Of a stretch of DNA of 13,749 nt, positions 1 to 8,396 are shown in pieces; position 1 is the first letter of the stretch, and every line of letters begins with the position of its first letter. The notes below the pieces were generated by a model, which did no database searches, had not been told where the DNA came from, and was given only the letters and a program-made list of their open reading frames with translations. The stretch comes from DTU018 sp003444615 (GTDB lineage: Bacteria; Bacillota; Syntrophomonadia; Syntrophomonadales; Syntrophomonadaceae). Position numbers and translations under genes: made by a program. Location: contig JBASMO010000133.1 in NCBI GenBank assembly GCA_049656905.1, forward strand, positions 1 through 13,749, in the 5' to 3' direction.

Positions 1-1070
1 GGTCCGGTTTGGGCTGATTTAGCGATACCTTGTACGGGTTTGAATTCTGCGGCTGTGTAGTATTGAGTAACAAATCCTATGACTGTTCCGGCAATCAAAC
101 CGGCTATCAGAGCCCAGAATACATTAAACATTTCTGCAGGCAGTATATAGCGCACTGCCAGGAAGGCTACGATTACTAATATAATAGCCGAACTAATTGT
201 GCCAGCATTGAGGGCTTTTAGGGGATTGGATTTTTCATCGGTGCGCACAAAGAAGGTGCCGATAATGGAAGCTACGATTCCGCCCGCAGCAATTATCATA
301 GGCAGAATCACCGGTCCCAATCCAAAACCTTGATTTACCAAAATTACTCCTAGGGTCATGGCTGCAATGATGGAACCCACGTAAGATTCAAACAGGTCGG
401 CTCCCATGCCGGCTACGTCACCTACGTTATCGCCCACATTGTCGGCTATAGTAGCTGGGTTACGGGGATCATCTTCGGGTATGCCTGCTTCTACTTTACC
501 TACCAAGTCAGCACCAACATCGGCGGCTTTGGTATATATTCCGCCGCCTACACGGCCAAACAGGGCTATGGAGCTTCCGCCCAGAGCAAATCCATTAACA
601 ATACTGGGGTCCTTAAATATTAAATACAAAACACCCAGGCCTAATAACCCTAATCCGGAGACAGTCATGCCCATTACTGCTCCACCGGAAAAAGCTATTC
701 CTAAGGCCGCATTCTGAGAAGAACGAGCGGCGTTGGCTGTACGGACATTGGCTTTGGTGGCTACGGTCATACCTATGTATCCAGCTAATGCGGAACAAGT
801 AGCTCCCACTAGGAAACAGATGGCTGTCTGCCACGGGTGACTTTCTGCAGGAAGGAATATACCGAGTATTATGAACACTGCTACCACAAAAATTGCCAGG
901 GTAGTATATTGCCGGTTTAAGAAAGCCATTGCGCCTTCATGGATATGTCCGGCAATCTCTTGCATTCTTTCATTACCAGGCTCAGCTTTGTTGATTCGGC
1001 CAGATAAATATATGGCGAATAGCAAGGCTAAAGCCCCGCCGGCAGGCGCAAACGTTACAATATTTTCCAC
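1..1070 (-). CDS. hppA: Membrane-bound ion-translocating pyrophosphatase, N-terminal half (cut by window edge)
   Basis: This integral membrane enzyme hydrolyses pyrophosphate and pumps H+ or Na+ across the cytoplasmic membrane. About 356 codons are present, roughly half the usual 670-700 residues; the C-terminus lies left of base 1. Alternating hydrophobic stretches give several membrane helices. The family's substrate-binding signature DVGADLVGKVE is followed by EDDPRNPATIADNVGDNVGD and MGADLFESYVG, so the Mg-PPi site is intact as far as visible. The start is uncertain. An ATG at 1082 lies inside the Shine-Dalgarno (TAAGGAG directly abuts it). I prefer the in-frame GTG at 1070, which leaves normal though slightly long spacing and gives MENIVTFAP. 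The gene lies 71 bases after secG on the same strand. The residues that separate K+-dependent from K+-independent types are outside the window, so ion and potassium dependence are unassigned. Confidence 0.93.
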   Translation of the reverse strand, partial: MENIVTFAPAGGALALLFAIYLSGRINKAEPGNERMQEIAGHIHEGAMAFLNRQYTTLAIFVVAVFIILGIFLPAESHPWQTAICFLVGATCSALAGYIGMTVATKANVRTANAARSSQNAALGIAFSGGAVMGMTVSGLGLLGLGVLYLIFKDPSIVNGFALGGSSIALFGRVGGGIYTKAADVGADLVGKVEAGIPEDDPRNPATIADNVGDNVGDVAGMGADLFESYVGSIIAAMTLGVILVNQGFGLGPVILPMIIAAGGIVASIIGTFFVRTDEKSNPLKALNAGTISSAIILVIVAFLAVRYILPAEMFNVFWALIAGLIAGTVIGFVTQYYTAAEFKPVQGIAKSAQTG

Positions 1071-1141
1071 GGTCTTAATCATCTCCTTACATTAGTGCGT
1101 AAAAATCAATTATCCCGCTCCAAATAATCTCCAATCGCACA

Positions 1142-1366
1142 CTACAGTAATGATAACAGCAGGGTAGCAACAAGAAAAACTACTGAAATATAAGCGGTCA
1201 TTTTAGAGAATAAATCATCCAGACCTTTCTTTTTTCCGAATATAGCCTCGCCTCCCCCGGCGATACTGCCTGACAATCCGGCACTCTTCCCTGACTGTAA
1301 AAGTACGGTAGCAATCAGACCAATTGCGCAGATTATTTGTACGATTAATACCACGGTCTTGAGCAT
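1142..1366 (-). CDS. secG: Preprotein translocase subunit SecG
   Basis: SecG is the small accessory subunit of the SecYEG protein-export channel in the cytoplasmic membrane. The 74-residue product has two hydrophobic helices (about residues 3-24 and 52-72). Between them is the conserved cytoplasmic loop with LLQSGKSAGLSG and a glycine-rich GGGEAIFG stretch, then KKKGLDDLF. Length and layout match the family. An in-frame GTG at 1375 is part of the Shine-Dalgarno GGAGGTG; the ATG at 1366 has seven bases between GGAGGT and the start and gives the usual MLKTV-type N-terminus, so I chose it. It follows eno by about 80 bases, a common placement in Firmicutes, and precedes hppA. Confidence 0.95.
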   Translation of the reverse strand: MLKTVVLIVQIICAIGLIATVLLQSGKSAGLSGSIAGGGEAIFGKKKGLDDLFSKMTAYISVVFLVATLLLSLL

Positions 1367-1409
1367 GTTTTTCACCTCCGTTCCACCACATTCCGATGAG
1401 CCATGCTAT

Positions 1410-1439
1410 ATTTTAGCATAGTAACTCCTGCTAAGACAA
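1410..1439 (-). promoter_or_regulatory. Candidate sigma-A promoter for secG-hppA
   Basis: In the eno-secG gap the minus strand reads TTGTCT (1439-1434), 18 bases, then TAAAAT (1415-1410). This is 4/6 and 5/6 to the -35 and -10 consensus, about 45 bases before the secG start. A weak hairpin (ATGCTA/TAGCAT, 1403-1419) overlaps the -10 but has no T-run after it, so it does not look like a terminator. The promoter is an inference from sequence only; readthrough from the glycolytic operon is also possible. Confidence 0.35.
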
Positions 1440-1448
1440 GAAACCATA

Positions 1449-2732
1449 CTAACCCAAGTTGTAGAAGGCTCTTAAACCGCGGTAGCGGGACATCTCTTCC
1501 AATTCTTCCTCGATACGCATAAGTTGATTATATTTAGCTACCCGATCTGTACGGGCAGGAGCCCCGGTTTTAATCTGACCAGCGTTGGTAGCCACGGCGA
1601 TATCAGCAATAGTAGAGTCTTCCGTTTCACCAGAGCGATGAGAAATAACGCAGGTGTAGCCTGCTTCTTTGGCCATTTCTACGGTCTGCAGGGTTTCGGT
1701 CAGCGTACCGATCTGGTTTACCTTTATTAAAATGCTGTTGCATACCCCCATTTCAATACCCCGGCTTAGTCTCTCCGAATTGGTTACAAAAAGGTCATCA
1801 CCCACTAACTGTAATCTGCGACCTAGTTTGTCAGTAAGCAGTTTCCACCCTTCCCAATCATCTTCAGCTAAACCGTCTTCCAGCGAGATCAAGGGGTAGG
1901 TATTAGCCAGGCGTTCATAGAATTCCACCATTTCCGCAGAAGTAAGTTTCTGGTCGCTGCTCTCCAGGTGATAGTATCCATCTTTATATAATTCGGTAGC
2001 TGCCACATCCAAAGCCAAATACACATCTTCACCGGGTACGTATCCGGCAGCAGTTATGGCCTGTACTATAACATCCAGAGCGGCTTCATTGGAAGGCAGG
2101 TTAGGCGCAAAGCCTCCTTCGTCTCCTACTGCCGTGGCCAGCCCCTTCTGAGTTAAGACTTTTTTCAGACTGTGATAGACTTCTACTCCCATGCGTATGG
2201 CCTCGGTTACACAGTCAGCCCCTACCGGAACTATCATAAATTCCTGAATATCTACATTATTATCAGCATGTTTGCCCCCATTGAGAATGTTCATCATAGG
2301 AACCGGCAGCTCACGGGCATTCACTCCACCGATATACTGGTAAAGGGGCAGAGCCAAATAGTTGGCTGCGGCTCGAGCTACTGCCAAAGATACTCCCAGG
2401 ATGCCATTGGCTCCTAATTTGGCTTTGTTGGGGGTTCCGTCCAACTCCAGCATCAGTTGGTCAATTTCCGCCTGGCGGGTGGCATCCATACCCATTATTT
2501 CAGGGGCAATTATGGTGTTGACGTTTTCCACCGCTTGGAGAACCCCTTTACCCAGGTATCTTTCCTTATCACCGTCCCGCAGCTCTACCGCCTCGTAAGC
2601 TCCGGTAGACGCCCCGGAAGGAACTATAGCCCGTCCCATGGTGCCGTCTTCTAGTACTATCTCTACCTCTACGGTGGGGTTGCCCCGGGAATCCAATACT
2701 TCACGAGCATACACATCGATTATGGCACTCAT
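1449..2732 (-). CDS. eno: Enolase (phosphopyruvate hydratase)
   Basis: Enolase converts 2-phosphoglycerate to phosphoenolpyruvate in the cytoplasm and may also act in the RNA degradosome. The 427-residue product matches the usual length. Visible landmarks are AREVLDSRGNPT at the N-terminus, GGKHADNN with His155, GDEGGFAP with Glu205, and the Mg ligands Asp242, Glu285 (LISLEDG) and Asp312 (VGDD). Further on are the catalytic Lys337 (ILIKVNQIG), SHRSGETED and Lys388 (IKTGAPAR). The frame opens at a GTG at 2750, but GGGAG lies just before two ATGs at 2735 and 2732. The second has eight bases of spacing and gives MSAIIDVYARE, so I used it; the first would add one Met. It is the last glycolytic gene of the operon, 57 bases after gpmI. 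Confidence 0.98.
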   Translation of the reverse strand: MSAIIDVYAREVLDSRGNPTVEVEIVLEDGTMGRAIVPSGASTGAYEAVELRDGDKERYLGKGVLQAVENVNTIIAPEIMGMDATRQAEIDQLMLELDGTPNKAKLGANGILGVSLAVARAAANYLALPLYQYIGGVNARELPVPMMNILNGGKHADNNVDIQEFMIVPVGADCVTEAIRMGVEVYHSLKKVLTQKGLATAVGDEGGFAPNLPSNEAALDVIVQAITAAGYVPGEDVYLALDVAATELYKDGYYHLESSDQKLTSAEMVEFYERLANTYPLISLEDGLAEDDWEGWKLLTDKLGRRLQLVGDDLFVTNSERLSRGIEMGVCNSILIKVNQIGTLTETLQTVEMAKEAGYTCVISHRSGETEDSTIADIAVATNAGQIKTGAPARTDRVAKYNQLMRIEEELEEMSRYRGLRAFYNLG

Positions 2733-2792
2733 CATTTCTTCTCCCTTCACCTTAGCATCAGTTGATAATCTATTTGCAGAGCTTTAATTAGC

Positions 2793-4340
2793 TCAGGTTG
2801 CTAAATCCAATAAGGACCGTCCGGTCATTTCTGATGGTATATTGATTCCCAGCAGGTCCAGCAAAGTAGGAGCTACATCCCGCAGGGAACCGCCGCTTCT
2901 CAGCTGGCAGTGGCGATACTTTTCCGATACCAGAATAAACGGTACCAATTCAGTGGTATGCGCCGTAAGGGGACTACCGGTAATAGGGCAAACCATCATT
3001 TCGCAGTTGCCATGATCCGCAGTCACCAAAACATGACCCTGCCGGTCCAAAACAGCTTCCACTACCCGGCCCATACACATATCCACTATACTACAGGCTT
3101 CCACAGCTGCTTCCAGAACACCGGTGTGCCCAACCATATCAGGATTGGCATAGTTCATGATAATGACATCATAATAGTCTCGTTCAATCTCACTGATAAC
3201 CCGATCGGTAACCTTCACCGCACTCATAGCCGGTTGCAGGTTATAGGTAGCTACTTTGGGAGAAGGTATTAGGATGCGGTCTTCCCCAGGATTAGGCTCC
3301 TCTACACCTCCGTTGAAAAAGAAAGTCACATGAGCGTATTTCTCCGTTTCTGCAATACGCAGCTGTTTCAGTCCATTTTGAGCCAGAACTTCTCCTAAAG
3401 TGTTGTCCAAATTCTGGGGGGGGAAAGCTACGGGAACATCCAAGTCAGCGTCATACTGGGTCATGCAAACATAGTGAATCTCAGGCCACTTACTGCGCTC
3501 AAAACCCTCAAAGTTTGGATCCACCAGGGCCCGGGTTATCTGGCGAGCCCTATCAGCCCGGAAGTTGAAAAATATCATGCTGTCCCCATCCTGTATAGTT
3601 CCCCGGGGTTCGCCCTGTTCATCAACAATTACCACCGGTTCCACGAACTCATCAGTAATACGGTTTTCGTAGCTGCTCTCTACGGCGGCCATAGCACTGG
3701 GGGCTTTTTTCCCTACGCCCAATACCATGGCATCATAGCTGGCTTGCACCCGGTCCCAGCGCCGATCCCGGTCCATGCCGTAAAAACGGCCGGATATGGT
3801 GGCAAATTCCCCTAGCTGCAGTTTATTCATAGTTTCCTGCAGCTGCTGAATATACTGGAGAGCACTGCGGGGAGCCACATCACGTCCGTCCAGGTAGGCA
3901 TGAATATATACCCGCTCTACCTGATGACGGCGGCACAACTCTAATAAGCCCCTAACATGCTCTATATGGCTGTGTACTCCGCCATCGGACAATAAGCCCA
4001 TGAGATGGACTGCGCCCTTATGATTTTGAGCGGACTCCAGAGCTTCCAATAATGCCGAATTGGTGAAAAAAGAGCCTTCCTTAATAGCCTTGCTTATGCG
4101 GGTTACCTCCTGAAACACAATCCGTCCGGAGCCCATATTCAAGTGGCCTACTTCCGAATTGCCCATCTGTCCCTGGGGCAGTCCCACCTCTTCGCCAGAA
4201 CAAATCAGTTCCGTGTAGGGAAACGTACGGACCAGTTCATCATAATTATAAGGATTACACAAGGTTATAGCATTGTCGGGAGCAGGGGGGCGCACTCCCC
4301 ATCCGTCCAGGACCATTAATACGGTTGGTTTTTTAGACAT
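2793..4340 (-). CDS. gpmI: 2,3-bisphosphoglycerate-independent phosphoglycerate mutase
   Basis: This Mn-dependent enzyme interconverts 3- and 2-phosphoglycerate without a bisphosphoglycerate cofactor and belongs to the alkaline-phosphatase fold. The product is 515 residues, close to the usual 510. Metal and catalytic residues are visible: Asp12 in VLDGWG, the phospho-serine Ser62 in MGNSEVGHLNMG, DMVGHTG near the C-terminal half, TADHGNCE, and AHTTELVPF. The ATG at 4340 overlaps the end of tpiA by eight bases (ATGTCTAA), which suggests translational coupling; GAGGT lies nine bases upstream. An earlier in-frame start at 4358 would put extra residues inside tpiA and has no better ribosome site. 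An eight-C run in the coding strand (3416-3423) sits within the FPPQN codons. Confidence 0.97.
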   Translation of the reverse strand: MSKKPTVLMVLDGWGVRPPAPDNAITLCNPYNYDELVRTFPYTELICSGEEVGLPQGQMGNSEVGHLNMGSGRIVFQEVTRISKAIKEGSFFTNSALLEALESAQNHKGAVHLMGLLSDGGVHSHIEHVRGLLELCRRHQVERVYIHAYLDGRDVAPRSALQYIQQLQETMNKLQLGEFATISGRFYGMDRDRRWDRVQASYDAMVLGVGKKAPSAMAAVESSYENRITDEFVEPVVIVDEQGEPRGTIQDGDSMIFFNFRADRARQITRALVDPNFEGFERSKWPEIHYVCMTQYDADLDVPVAFPPQNLDNTLGEVLAQNGLKQLRIAETEKYAHVTFFFNGGVEEPNPGEDRILIPSPKVATYNLQPAMSAVKVTDRVISEIERDYYDVIIMNYANPDMVGHTGVLEAAVEACSIVDMCMGRVVEAVLDRQGHVLVTADHGNCEMMVCPITGSPLTAHTTELVPFILVSEKYRHCQLRSGGSLRDVAPTLLDLLGINIPSEMTGRSLLDLAT

Positions 4341-5091
4341 TGGCAATAGACCTCGCAATGGTAATAAAAGAATTTACATCCAGGCTGGCGCCTCCTATCA
4401 AAGCGCCATCGATATCTTTTTCGGCCATGAATTCAGTTATATTGTCGGGACGCACACTGCCTCCATATAGAATAGGAGTCGATGCCGCCCTATCTTCTCC
4501 GTAAAGGTTGGTGAGCTGCTCTCTGATAAATGCGATCATTTGCTGAGCATCATCGCAGGAGGCGTTTACTCCCGTACCAATAGCCCAAACAGGCTCATAG
4601 GCAATCACTAATCCGTGGGAAGCCGGTACCAGGTTGTGCAAATCCTGCACCAGTTGTTCCTTAACCACTTCCCGGGCTAAATTATTTTCTCTTTCCTGTA
4701 GAGTTTCCCCCACACAAATGATAGGAATAAGTCCAGCCTGAAATGCGGCGGCCATTTTCCGGTTGATCACTGCATCAGTTTCCCCTAATACCTGACGTCG
4801 TTCGGAATGACCTATAATTACATACCTGCAGCCCAAGTCCCGCAACATGAGAGGGGATATTTCTCCTGTATAAGCACCTTGCTCTTCCCAAAAGCAGTTT
4901 TGCCCTCCCCAGCTAACGGAAGTATTGCCCATCTGTTCAGCTATTAGATCCAGGTAAGTATAAGGCGGGCAAATAACTACTTCTGTCCCATGCAGTTGTT
5001 CCAGGGCCTGTCTAAGTTCTTGGCAAAACTGCTGGGTCTCGGTGCGGGTTTTATTCATTTTCCAATTAGCAACCGCCAGTTTTTTACGCAT
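4333..5091 (-). CDS. tpiA: Triosephosphate isomerase
   Basis: The enzyme interconverts dihydroxyacetone phosphate and glyceraldehyde-3-phosphate, so both halves of fructose-bisphosphate enter lower glycolysis. At 252 residues it is a full-length TIM barrel. The catalytic set is intact: Lys11 in ANWKMN, His95 in IGHSERR, and Glu166 in AYEPVWAIGTG at the mobile loop. The phosphate-binding LYGGSVRPDN and GALIGGASL follow. GGAGAGGT lies eight bases before the ATG. It starts 29 bases after pgk and overlaps gpmI by eight bases. Confidence 0.98.
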   Translation of the reverse strand: MRKKLAVANWKMNKTRTETQQFCQELRQALEQLHGTEVVICPPYTYLDLIAEQMGNTSVSWGGQNCFWEEQGAYTGEISPLMLRDLGCRYVIIGHSERRQVLGETDAVINRKMAAAFQAGLIPIICVGETLQERENNLAREVVKEQLVQDLHNLVPASHGLVIAYEPVWAIGTGVNASCDDAQQMIAFIREQLTNLYGEDRAASTPILYGGSVRPDNITEFMAEKDIDGALIGGASLDVNSFITIARSIANV

Positions 5092-5120
5092 AATGTTTGA
5101 CCTCTCCAGTTTGATTTTTC

Positions 5121-6311
5121 CTAATGCAGGGCGCCGGCCCTTTCTACTACCGCTACTCCTGGCAGGACGCGTCCTTCCAGAAATTCCAGAGTAGCCCCTC
5201 CACCGGTAGAAATATGGGTAATGTTCTTTTCCAGTCCCAGGTTCTGTACAGCAGCGGCTGAATCACCGCCGCCAATCACACTTACCGCCTGAGAACCCGC
5301 TATGGCTCGGGCCACTTCCCAGGTTCCCTGGGCAAACTGATCATACTCATATACTCCTAAAGGACCATTCCATATTATAGTCCGGGCCTTTTGAACAGCC
5401 TCACAGAAGGTTTTAATAGTCTGGGGACCTATATCAGCAATGGTTTTATCAGCTGGAATGCTGTCAACCGGATAGGTTTCTGCTTCAGCATCGGGGGATA
5501 TGGCTTCCGCCACTACCACATCAGTGGGCAGCAGTATGGTTACGCCTCGTTCCTGAGCTTTTTGCAGCAGCTTGGCAGCTTGATCCACCAAATCCGCTTC
5601 ATGGATAGATTTCCCTATAGCATGGCCTTGGGCTAACAAAAAAGTGTTCCCCATTCCTCCTGCTATAAGGAGTATATCCATTTTATTAATTAAGTTATCT
5701 ATAAGACCTATTTTGTCAGCCACTTTAGCCCCACCCAGAATAGCCATGCGGGGCGGTTCGGGGTGATCCAGCACTTGCCGGAGCATGTTAACTTCCTGCT
5801 CCATGAGAAAACCTGCGTAGGCCGGCAGGTAGTCAGCCACTCCCGCCGTAGAAGCATGGGCTCGATGGGCTGTGCCAAAAGCATCATTTACATATACATC
5901 AGCCAAGTCAGCTAACTGCCGGGCATACTGGGGATCATTCTTTTCTTCTTCTCCATGAAAGCGCAGATTTTCCAGCAGTAATATTTCCCCTGGCTGCAGC
6001 TTGCTTACCGCTTCCTGTACCGCTGGGCCCACACTGTCAGGTGCCAGGATGACTTTGTTTTCCTGCAAACTCTGGAGATGAGCAGCTACCGGTTTCATAC
6101 TGTACTGAGGATTGGGCTGACCTTTGGGCCGGCCCAAATGGCTCATAACGATTAGTCTGGTTCCCTGATCCAATATATACTTTATGGTAGGCAGAGCCGC
6201 TTTCATTTTGCTGTCATCAATAATAGTCCCGTCCTTATTCATGGGAATATTGAAATCTACACGCAGCAAAACGGTTTTTCCCTGCAGCTGAATATCTTTT
6301 ATAGTCTGCAA
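5121..6311 (-). CDS. pgk: Phosphoglycerate kinase
   Basis: The enzyme transfers phosphate from 1,3-bisphosphoglycerate to ADP, the first ATP-yielding step of lower glycolysis. At 396 residues it has the usual length and two-domain layout. Visible motifs are RVDFNIPM, SHLGRPKG, LLENLRFHGEEE, NDAFGTAHRAHAS, ILGGAKVADKI, NGPLGVYE, the nucleotide-binding VIGGGDSAAAV, and STGGGATLEFLEG. The start is a TTG: GGGGGTG lies seven bases upstream, no in-frame ATG or GTG lies between it and the ribosome site, and the N-terminus then lines up with the family. An ATG about 17 bases upstream is in another frame. The gene is 25 bases downstream of gapA. Confidence 0.97.
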   Translation of the reverse strand: MQTIKDIQLQGKTVLLRVDFNIPMNKDGTIIDDSKMKAALPTIKYILDQGTRLIVMSHLGRPKGQPNPQYSMKPVAAHLQSLQENKVILAPDSVGPAVQEAVSKLQPGEILLLENLRFHGEEEKNDPQYARQLADLADVYVNDAFGTAHRAHASTAGVADYLPAYAGFLMEQEVNMLRQVLDHPEPPRMAILGGAKVADKIGLIDNLINKMDILLIAGGMGNTFLLAQGHAIGKSIHEADLVDQAAKLLQKAQERGVTILLPTDVVVAEAISPDAEAETYPVDSIPADKTIADIGPQTIKTFCEAVQKARTIIWNGPLGVYEYDQFAQGTWEVARAIAGSQAVSVIGGGDSAAAVQNLGLEKNITHISTGGGATLEFLEGRVLPGVAVVERAGALH

Positions 6312-6336
6312 AATGAAGCACCCCCATTAAAATTCC

Positions 6337-7341
6337 TTACAATCCCTGACCCGCAATAAAAGAAACCGTATCCACTATGCGGACGGAGTAGGCCCATTCA
6401 TTATCGTACCAGGCAATAACTTTAGCCATCCGGTCTCCTATGGTCATGGTTAACAGTCCATCAACAATGGCTGAGTACTCAGAGCCCCGGTAGTCACTGG
6501 ACACCAATGGTACCTCAGTGTATTGGAGAATACCTTTTAATTTACCTTTACTGGCGGCGAAAAAGGCGGCATTAATCTGGTCACGACTAGCCCCATGTTC
6601 CAGTTCCACAGTTAAATCCAGCAGTGAACCGGTAGGAGTAGGCACCCGCACCGCCAGGCCATCCAGTTTTCCTTCCAGTTCAGGAATCACCAAACCCAAG
6701 GCACTGGCGGCTCCGGTAGTAGTTGGAATAATCGACTGGGCTGCTGCCCGGGCCCGCCTTAAATCGCTATGCTCCAAGTCCAATATGCGCTGGTCATTGG
6801 TATAGGAATGAACGGTATTCATAAATCCTTTGACAATGCCGAACTCTTCCATGAGAACCTGGGCCACGGGAGCCAGACAGTTGGTAGTGCAGGAAGCCAT
6901 AGATATCACCTGGTATTCGGGGCGGTACTTTTGATGGTTAACTCCCATAACCAGTGTGAAATCTACATCCTTGCCAGGAGCCGTGATAATGACCTTTTTA
7001 GCTCCCGCCTGCAGGTGTTTGCTGGCTTTATCCTGGGAACGAAAACGCCCGGTACCTTCTACTACTATTTGCACCCCCAGCTCTTCCCAGGGCAAGTTTT
7101 CCGGATCCTTTTCATTTAAGTAAGGAATCGACCTGCCATCAATGACCAAGTTCTGCCCATCTACCTCTACCTTGCCGTCATAATGACCATGCAGGGAATC
7201 ATACTCAAACAGGTGGGCGCTAGCCTTGATACTTCCCAAATCATTAATGGCCACAATTTCCACATCATCACGCTGCATGGCAATACGTCCAACCAGTCTG
7301 CCGATACGGCCAAACCCGTTAATAGCTATCTTGACCGCCAT
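6337..7341 (-). CDS. gapA: Type I glyceraldehyde-3-phosphate dehydrogenase
   Basis: The enzyme oxidises and phosphorylates glyceraldehyde-3-phosphate to 1,3-bisphosphoglycerate with NAD(P). The 334-residue product has the Rossmann motif INGFGRIGR, Asp34 (AIND) in the position that favours NAD over NADP, the catalytic Cys151 in ASCTTNCLAP, and His178 in TVHSYTND. RRARAAAQSIIPTTTGAA and WYDNEWAYS complete the family pattern. The residue three before the catalytic Cys is Met148, where most family members have Asn (SNASC). AAGGGTG lies five bases before the ATG and overlaps the end of cggR; only four bases separate the genes. Position just after cggR supports a glycolytic rather than gluconeogenic role, though some stretches (TAPGKD, SAIVDGL) also resemble GapB-type enzymes. 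Confidence 0.96.
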   Translation of the reverse strand: MAVKIAINGFGRIGRLVGRIAMQRDDVEIVAINDLGSIKASAHLFEYDSLHGHYDGKVEVDGQNLVIDGRSIPYLNEKDPENLPWEELGVQIVVEGTGRFRSQDKASKHLQAGAKKVIITAPGKDVDFTLVMGVNHQKYRPEYQVISMASCTTNCLAPVAQVLMEEFGIVKGFMNTVHSYTNDQRILDLEHSDLRRARAAAQSIIPTTTGAASALGLVIPELEGKLDGLAVRVPTPTGSLLDLTVELEHGASRDQINAAFFAASKGKLKGILQYTEVPLVSSDYRGSEYSAIVDGLLTMTIGDRMAKVIAWYDNEWAYSVRIVDTVSFIAGQGL

Positions 7342-7345
7342 ACCA

Positions 7346-8377
7346 TCACCCTTTCTTATTATTGCTTAAAATTTTTAGAGCGGCGCCTTCATCTGTAATT
7401 AAAACAGTGGTGCGGCAGCCATTTAATACCGCTCGAATGGCCTCACCTTTATGACTTCCACCTGCCACAGCCACAATCTCAGGAATTTTCGCGAGATCAG
7501 ACTGTTCCAGGCCAATACCAGCCACTTCAAAAACTATTTTGCCCGCTTTATCGAAATAATATCGCAAGGCTTCTCCCACTGCCCCGCTTTCTCGCAGCTG
7601 TTCCAGCTCAGCGGAGGTAAAATTGCGACGACTAGCCATTTCCAAAGCTGAACCAATACCGTGCACCAAAATATCACTGGACTTTATAGTCTGAATAATC
7701 CCATGCACATGGCTGTCTTGAAGGAGCACTTGGGCGGTGCTTTCCTCCAGGTTATCAGGTATATGCAAAAGCCGGTACTGGGCTCCCAGGCTATTGGCAA
7801 TACGGGCCGCAATTGTTCCTGCCTGCTGCTCCATCTCTTCACCTAAACCACCCCGGGCGGGAACCACCAATACGTTTTCCATAACCGACCCATGGTCCAT
7901 AGCCGCAGCCATCTCCGCTAAGGTAGTGCCTCCCGTAACAGCCAAAATACAGCCCGGTTTGAGAATACGCTGCAGATAACGGGCCGCTGCCGCTCCCAGG
8001 TCCTTTTTAACCAGTTGATTTTGGGTACAATCGCCGGGAACCACCACCACTTCGACGAGGTTAAACATATTCTTAATTTCGTAAGCTAATGTTTGGGTAC
8101 GGTATAAGAAAGGGATATACTGATCTATTTCTCTTAATAATGACTGGCCATAAGAGGTGAGAAAAATGCCAGCGGCAGTAGTATATAATGCTCCTTTGGT
8201 ACGCAGAGTTTCCACTTCACTGCGCACCGTTCGCTCCGGATAACCCAGTGATTTACTTATCTGACGTCTCCCTATTGGTTCTTGGTAAAAAACCTGGCGC
8301 AGTATTTGATAGCGAACAATCATCAGCTCCAGCGCTTCAGGGGCGAAACGTTCCATCAGACTAAAAAGCTGGTCCAT
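7346..8377 (-). CDS. cggR: Central glycolytic genes regulator, SorC family
   Basis: CggR represses the operon that begins with its own gene and in Bacillus subtilis is released by fructose-1,6-bisphosphate. The 343-residue protein fits: an N-terminal winged helix-turn-helix (about residues 30-65, with IGRRQISKSLGYPERTVRSE) and a C-terminal SorC sugar-phosphate-binding domain. That domain shows AVTGGTTLAEMA, VVPARGGLGE, LVHGIGSALEMA and the terminal VAGGSHKGEAIRAVL. The ATG has GAGAGG five bases upstream. The gene is followed after four bases by gapA, and an operator-like sequence lies 19 bases before the start. Effector choice is inferred from the family. Confidence 0.94.
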   Translation of the reverse strand: MDQLFSLMERFAPEALELMIVRYQILRQVFYQEPIGRRQISKSLGYPERTVRSEVETLRTKGALYTTAAGIFLTSYGQSLLREIDQYIPFLYRTQTLAYEIKNMFNLVEVVVVPGDCTQNQLVKKDLGAAAARYLQRILKPGCILAVTGGTTLAEMAAAMDHGSVMENVLVVPARGGLGEEMEQQAGTIAARIANSLGAQYRLLHIPDNLEESTAQVLLQDSHVHGIIQTIKSSDILVHGIGSALEMASRRNFTSAELEQLRESGAVGEALRYYFDKAGKIVFEVAGIGLEQSDLAKIPEIVAVAGGSHKGEAIRAVLNGCRTTVLITDEGAALKILSNNKKG

Positions 8378-8396
8378 AATAACTGCCTCTCACCAA

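Noticed and set aside
1083..1141. Hairpin-like pairing (GATTAT/ATAATT, outer GTGCG/CGCAC) followed by five T bases between secG and hppA, a possible terminator
   Set aside because: The stem is short, AT-rich and includes a wobble pair, and the T-run is interrupted from the stem; too weak to call.
1484..1492. CGGGACAT near the end of eno as an extra CggR site
   Set aside because: A single copy inside coding sequence with no partner box; expected by chance.
2776..2795. GAGCT/AGCTC hairpin between gpmI and eno
   Set aside because: Five base pairs without a T-run; eno follows with its own ribosome site and no sign of separation.
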